Assembly (NCBI GenBank): GCA_963817785.1
Contig: CAWFPL010000002.1
Location: forward strand, 186,001 to 250,000
DNA from: JAKALD01 sp963817785
Lineage (GTDB): Bacteria > Pseudomonadota > Gammaproteobacteria > Burkholderiales > SG8-39
Length of the DNA stretch: 64,000 bases
Reading direction: 5' to 3'
The translations under genes and the position numbers were made by a program. Within the stretch, counting starts at the first letter, position 1. Each line of letters starts with the position of its first letter. The notes beneath the pieces were generated by a model that worked only from the letters and a program-made list of their open reading frames with translations, ran no database searches and was not told where the DNA came from. Of the stretch, positions 59,480 through 64,000 are shown piece after piece.

Positions 59480-62400
59480 ATGTTGCCGGTCGCGAAATCC
59501 ACCCGGAGGGAGGTCGTTCTCCTGGCGCTTTGGAAGAAAGGCTTGGACAGGGCGCTGGATGCGCTGTGGTCCGCGTTTTCCGTGTTCGGCGTGCCGATTG
59601 CGATCGGGGTCACGTCCCTCATCGCCCTGTTCGGCTGGCGCAGCGAGTATCCGGTGCAGGGCGCGACCCCCGTCGAGTTCCGCGTCCTGCGGCAGGGCGC
59701 CGCGGCGCTCGGGCCGGCGCAGGCGTTGGCCGCGCTCGGGAGCCGCGCCCCGGTCGCCTACCGTGACACGCTCCTGTCGGGGCGGCCGTTCTGGTTCAGC
59801 TTCACGGTGCCACGGCTGAGGGCGGGGGAACGCACGGAGGTCGAGCTGCCGTCGCGCCACGCCCTGGCGGTGGCGTGCTGGGACGCCACCGATCTGGTGC
59901 CTCTTGGCGCCGCGAGCCGCAATGGCGGGTCCGGGAGCATGCGCGCGGCGAAGGCGGGATTCGTGATCGGCCTGGGCCGACATGACGGCGAGGTCGCGCT
60001 ATTGTGCCGCGCTCGCTACGCCGGCCCCGCGCGCATCTCCGTGGTGCGCTGGCCCGAGTCGGGCTTCGAGGTCTCGGTGAACAAGTTCCACCACGATGCG
60101 GGCCTGCTTCAGGGCGGCCTGATCGTGCTCTCGGCGTTCGTTCTCGTGACCGCGGCCATCAATCGCGAGTGGCTGTACGTTGTGTTTGCGGCCTGGCTCG
60201 TGGCCAGCCTGCGCCTGGGCGAGATCTCCGCGGGCTGGGACACCCAGTGGTTGGGGCACCTGGTGCCCGAGGCGTGGATGTTTCCCATGCGGACGCTGAC
60301 CGCCGCGGCCTACTACGTCTTGACCTACACGCTGTTCACGAAGTTATTCCGGGACGACTTGCGGCAGATCGGCCACGCGGGGCTGCTGCGCATCGCGCGC
60401 TGGTCGTGCTTGCCGCTGCTGATCGCTGCTGCGTTTCTGCCGTTTTCCGTCTACTTGCCGGTCCTGTGGGTGACCGCCGCCGTCGGAATCGCGATCCTGA
60501 CCTTCCTGCTGGCGCGCATCCTGATGGTGAGGCGCTCCCGGGTCGCAATGTGGTACAGCGCCTCGCTCGCGGTGGTGCTGTTCTTCGCCCTGTACGAGGT
60601 GATCGCGGCCGCGCTCGGCGCCAGGGAACTGATCGGCGAGATCAATAGCGTCACGGCGGCGTTCCTGTCGAGCCTACTGGCCGCGCTGGCGATCGCGCAG
60701 CAGATGCGCCAGGAACACCAGGCGCGGATCACGGCCCAGGCCCGCCTGCGCGACACCTACGAAGCGATCCCGATCGGGTTGTTCACCCTCGACGGGCAAG
60801 GCGAGTTCTTGCGCGTCAACCCGGCGCTCACCGAGATGCTGGGCGTCGATCCGGCGCGCGCGCGCGCCGGTCGCTGGGAGGAGCACTTCGAGCCCGGCGC
60901 CTGGCGCCGGCTGCAGCAGGTGGTCAGGGAGGGCGGAACGCACGAGATCGAGGTGCGCGGGGCCGCCGCGGGCGGCACGGAGGCGAAATGGTTCTTCGTC
61001 AAGGCGCGCGCCAGCCGCCGCCACGTCGAAGGCTCGCTGCAGGACATCACCGAGCGCCACGAGGCCATCGAGCGGCTGCGCTTCCTGGCGGAGAACGATC
61101 CCCTGACCGGCGTGCTGAACCGGCGCGGCATCGAGGAGGGGCTCGATCGGGCGACCGCGCGGCTCGCGCACGGCGAGCCGCTTGCCCTGGCGTACGTCGA
61201 TCTGGACCGCTTCAAGCTGATCAACGATCTGTTCGGCCACGTCTCGGGCGACGAAGTGCTGCGCCAGGTGGCGCAGCGCATCCGGGAGGCGCGCGGCAAC
61301 GGCGAGGGGGTCGGGCGCATCGGAGGCGACGAGTTCGTCATCGTCTTCGCGGGCGTGCCGATGGACCGGGCGGCCGAGCGGTGCCGCGCGATTGTCGAGA
61401 GCATCGGAGGCCAGCCCTTCCAGATGGGCGACAAGGCCTTCCAGGTGAAGTGCTCGATCGGGCTGATCGAGGTGGCGGCCGGCACGCTGGTTAAGGACGC
61501 GATCGCGATGGCCGACCGCGCCTGCCGCGCCGCGAAGCGCGGGGGGTGCGACGGCCTGGTGGTGTACCAGAGCGATGCGCCCGTGTTCCAGGATCGCGCG
61601 CGCGAGCTGCGCCTGATCGAGCACCTCGGCGCGGGCGTCGCGCCCGAGGGGTTGTTCCTGCTCATGCAGCCGATCATGTCGCTGCGCGCGCCCTTTCAGT
61701 CCCTGAACTTCGAGGTCCTGATCCGGATGCGCGAGCCGGACGGCACGGTCCTCGGCGGCGGGCAGGTCATCGCCGCGGCCGAGAACAACGGGCGCGTCGC
61801 GGTGATCGACCGCTGGGTGCTCGCGCGCACGCTGGCGTGGCTGGACACGCACCACGCGCGCCTCGGAAACACGCAGTTCGCGTGCATCAACCTGAGCGGC
61901 GCCTCGCTCAACGACGAGAAATTCATCCAGGATGCGTTCGCGATCCTGGCGCAGCACCGGCGCGCCGCGCAGCGCCTGTGCGTCGAGATCACCGAGAGCG
62001 TCGCGCTGCACGACCTGGAGAACACCAAGCGGTTCATCGAGCGGGCACGCAATTTCGGGGCCAAGGTGGCGCTCGACGACTTCGGGGCGGGTTACACCTC
62101 GTTCTCGTATCTGAAGGAACTGCCCGCCGACGCGGTCAAGATCGACGGAAGCTTCGTGCGCGGCGTCAACGCGCATCCGGCCAACCTGGCGATCGTCGAG
62201 GCGATCGTGGAGCTCGCCCGCAACCTCGGCATGCAGAGCATCGCCGAGTGGACCGAGGACCGCGCCACCGTCGAGGCGCTGGCCCAGGTGGGCGTCGACC
62301 ACGTTCAAGGCTACGTCATCGCGCGCCCCCAGGAGCCAGACCGCATCCTGCTCGCGCCGTCGTCGGCCAGCTTCATCGAGGACGCGCAGCTGGCCTCGTT

Positions 62401-62482
62401 CGTGCAGCAGGTGCTCGGCTCGGGCCAGGTTCCGCCGTTGTGGGATCTGCCCGAGAAGCCGACGCCGCTCGAGCTGCATTGA
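59480..62482 (+). CDS. Membrane receptor with PAS, GGDEF and EAL domains
   Basis: A 1000-residue cyclic-di-GMP protein. An N-terminal membrane segment and an extracytoplasmic region are followed by about seven hydrophobic segments (7TM-DISM-like, roughly residues 210-410), then a PAS domain (about 425-535). Next is a diguanylate cyclase domain with RIGGDEFVIVF. Last is a phosphodiesterase domain whose EAL motif reads EVL (FEVLIRM), while DDFGAGYTSFSYL and the other metal-binding parts (INLSGASL, EITES) are kept. Both catalytic halves could be active. The stop overlaps the recQ start. Confidence 0.93.
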   Translation: MLPVAKSTRREVVLLALWKKGLDRALDALWSAFSVFGVPIAIGVTSLIALFGWRSEYPVQGATPVEFRVLRQGAAALGPAQALAALGSRAPVAYRDTLLSGRPFWFSFTVPRLRAGERTEVELPSRHALAVACWDATDLVPLGAASRNGGSGSMRAAKAGFVIGLGRHDGEVALLCRARYAGPARISVVRWPESGFEVSVNKFHHDAGLLQGGLIVLSAFVLVTAAINREWLYVVFAAWLVASLRLGEISAGWDTQWLGHLVPEAWMFPMRTLTAAAYYVLTYTLFTKLFRDDLRQIGHAGLLRIARWSCLPLLIAAAFLPFSVYLPVLWVTAAVGIAILTFLLARILMVRRSRVAMWYSASLAVVLFFALYEVIAAALGARELIGEINSVTAAFLSSLLAALAIAQQMRQEHQARITAQARLRDTYEAIPIGLFTLDGQGEFLRVNPALTEMLGVDPARARAGRWEEHFEPGAWRRLQQVVREGGTHEIEVRGAAAGGTEAKWFFVKARASRRHVEGSLQDITERHEAIERLRFLAENDPLTGVLNRRGIEEGLDRATARLAHGEPLALAYVDLDRFKLINDLFGHVSGDEVLRQVAQRIREARGNGEGVGRIGGDEFVIVFAGVPMDRAAERCRAIVESIGGQPFQMGDKAFQVKCSIGLIEVAAGTLVKDAIAMADRACRAAKRGGCDGLVVYQSDAPVFQDRARELRLIEHLGAGVAPEGLFLLMQPIMSLRAPFQSLNFEVLIRMREPDGTVLGGGQVIAAAENNGRVAVIDRWVLARTLAWLDTHHARLGNTQFACINLSGASLNDEKFIQDAFAILAQHRRAAQRLCVEITESVALHDLENTKRFIERARNFGAKVALDDFGAGYTSFSYLKELPADAVKIDGSFVRGVNAHPANLAIVEAIVELARNLGMQSIAEWTEDRATVEALAQVGVDHVQGYVIARPQEPDRILLAPSSASFIEDAQLASFVQQVLGSGQVPPLWDLPEKPTPLELH

Positions 62483-64000
62483 GCTCGCGCGCACTCGCCG
62501 CGCTGCGCCAGACCTTCGGCCACGCCGCGTTCCGCGACGCGCAGGCCGAGATCGTCGAGCACGTCGCCGCGGGCGGCGACGCGCTGGTGCTGATGCCCAC
62601 CGGCGGGGGCAAGTCGCTGTGCTACCAGGTGCCGTCGCTGCTGCGTCCCGGCACCGGAGTGGTGGTGTCGCCGCTCATCGCGCTGATGCACGACCAGGTC
62701 GCCGCGCTGACCCAGCTCGGGGTGCGCGCCGCGTTCCTGAACTCCTCGCTCGATGCGGCGAGCGCGCGCGCCACCGAGCGCGCGCTCGCGGAAGGCCGGC
62801 TCGACCTGCTCTACGTGGCCCCCGAGCGCCTGACCACGCCGCGCTGCCTGGAGCTGCTCGGGCGCACGCGGATCGCGCTGTTTGCCATCGACGAGGCGCA
62901 CTGCGTGTCGCAATGGGGGCACGACTTCCGCCCCGAGTACCTGCAGCTGTCCCTGCTGCACGAGCGCTTCCCCGAAGTGCCGCGCATCGCCCTCACCGCC
63001 ACCGCCGACCCGCAGACCCGCACCGAGATCGTCACCCGCCTTGCGCTCGAGAACGCGCGCGTGTTCGTGTCGAGCTTCGACCGGCCGAACATCCGCTACG
63101 CCATCGTCGACAAGGCCGACCCGCGCGCGCAGCTACTCGCCTTCATCCGCGAGGAGCACTCGAACGAGGCCGGCATCGTCTATTGCCTGTCGCGGCGCAA
63201 GGTGGACGAAACCGCGGCCTGGCTGGCCGACCAGGGGCTGCGCGCGCTGCCCTACCACGCCGGCATGGACGCCGCCGCGCGCAGCGACCACCAGGCGCGC
63301 TTCCAGCGCGAGGATGGCATCGTCATGGTGGCGACGATCGCCTTCGGCATGGGTATCGACAAGCCCGACGTGCGCTTCGTCGCGCACCTCGACCTGCCCA
63401 GGAGCATCGAGGGCTATTACCAGGAGACCGGCCGCGCCGGCCGCGACGGGCTGCCCGCGGACGCGTGGATGGCCTACGGCCTCGCGGACCTGGTGCAGCA
63501 GCGGCGCCTGATCGAGCAGTCGGAGGCGAGCGAGGAATACAAGCGCCTCTCCGGCGCCAAGCTCGACGCGCTGCTCGGCCTGTGCGAGACCGCGGGCTGC
63601 CGGCGGGTGCGCCTGCTCGCCTACTTCGGCGAGGCGAGCGGCCCCTGCGGCAATTGCGACACCTGCCTCGAGCCGCCGCAGACTTGGGACGCGACTGACG
63701 CCGCGCGCAAGGCGCTCTCGGCGATGTACCGCACCGGACAGCGCTTCGGCGCGGTGCACCTGATCGAGGTGCTGCGCGGCAAGGCGGGCGAGCGCGTCGC
63801 GCGCTGGGGGCACGATCGGCTCGCGGTCTTCGGCGCCGGCGCAGATCTGGACGAGGCCGCCTGGCGCAGCGTGTTCCGCCAACTGATTGCCCTCGGGCTG
63901 GCGCAGGTCGACCACGATGCGCATGGCGCACTCAGGCTGACCGAAGCGAGCCGCCCGGTGCTGAAGGGCGAGCAGTCCGTGCAGATGCGCCGCGTGGTGG
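62479..64000 (+). CDS. recQ: ATP-dependent DNA helicase RecQ, cut by the window edge
   Basis: 507 codons visible. Motif 0 (FGHAAFRDAQAEIV), Walker A MPTGGGKSLCYQVPS, DEAH box IDEAHCVSQWGHDFRPEY, TATAD motif III and motif VI GRAGRDGLP are present. The zinc-binding domain has cysteines at CETAGC and PCGNCDTC. The winged-helix region starts before the end. The start is probably TTG 62479, overlapping the preceding stop as TTGA; no ATG precedes the Walker region except the one inside MPTGGG. No stop is reached in the window. Confidence 0.95.
   Translation, partial: MSSRALAALRQTFGHAAFRDAQAEIVEHVAAGGDALVLMPTGGGKSLCYQVPSLLRPGTGVVVSPLIALMHDQVAALTQLGVRAAFLNSSLDAASARATERALAEGRLDLLYVAPERLTTPRCLELLGRTRIALFAIDEAHCVSQWGHDFRPEYLQLSLLHERFPEVPRIALTATADPQTRTEIVTRLALENARVFVSSFDRPNIRYAIVDKADPRAQLLAFIREEHSNEAGIVYCLSRRKVDETAAWLADQGLRALPYHAGMDAAARSDHQARFQREDGIVMVATIAFGMGIDKPDVRFVAHLDLPRSIEGYYQETGRAGRDGLPADAWMAYGLADLVQQRRLIEQSEASEEYKRLSGAKLDALLGLCETAGCRRVRLLAYFGEASGPCGNCDTCLEPPQTWDATDAARKALSAMYRTGQRFGAVHLIEVLRGKAGERVARWGHDRLAVFGAGADLDEAAWRSVFRQLIALGLAQVDHDAHGALRLTEASRPVLKGEQSVQMRRVV

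Overview
The window is about 64 kb of high-GC, gene-dense chromosome. Gene content and order point to a betaproteobacterium. The markers are the leuS-lptE-holA-proA-nadD-rsfS-rlmH-maf-rng run, gshB next to a PTS EIIA/HPr/EI cluster, a metX-metW pair behind a SAM-II riboswitch, and UvrD, DsbG and TtcA of the proteobacterial type. I cannot place it to a genus. Most of the window is ordinary core genome. The accessory part lies between about 9.5 and 16.5 kb.

Layout. 0-9.5 kb: CBS/ACT protein, ubiX, a phosphatase, a minus-strand envelope stress-type operon (DUF883/YqjE/YqjK-like), an AmpG-like permease, an SMP-30-like secreted protein, a divergent AroQ-like protein facing an MDR oxidoreductase, and a membrane-anchored bactofilin-like protein. 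9.5-16.5 kb: a complete IS110-family element sits inside a small antibiotic-biosynthesis-monooxygenase (ABM) gene. It is followed by small detoxification-type genes, then two integron gene cassettes (HAD hydrolase and GIY-YIG protein) separated by a clear attC site with no integrase nearby, then a methyltransferase and an unidentified two-gene module. 16.6-21 kb: MFS transporter, metW, metX with riboswitch, CaiB-type CoA transferase. 21-25.2 kb: two perfect 48-bp palindromes, ptsI-ptsH-EIIA, gshB, cytochrome c. 25.5 kb: tRNA-Arg(CCG). 26-37 kb: long minus-strand housekeeping run from leuS to an amidase. 37-41.9 kb: FecR protein with an amber-interrupted SPOR domain, uvrD, 3-hydroxybutyryl-CoA dehydrogenase, dsbG. 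41.9-45.6 kb: acetate module (acs, satP) and a YqaA-like protein. 45.6-58.2 kb: ilvA, fthC, slt, NDUFA9-like protein, two glutathione S-transferases, cca, a third palindrome, MidA-like methyltransferase, pteridine reductase, ttcA, panB. 58.6-64 kb: FeeM-like acyltransferase, a GGDEF-EAL receptor, and recQ running off the right edge.

Most notable signals. (1) The IS110 element carries a readable bridge RNA. Its two stem-loops hold guides that match, in the expected polarity, both halves of the actual insertion site and both element ends. (2) The SAM-II aptamer before metX has a 12-nt perfect complement inside the following terminator, which suggests a transcription-attenuation switch. (3) There is an attC-bounded cassette pair without an integrase. 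(4) Three perfect palindromes share a 21-bp stem length, TCTCC/GGAGA ends and a CAGAC loop, but have different arm sequences. (5) An in-frame amber codon splits a SPOR domain.
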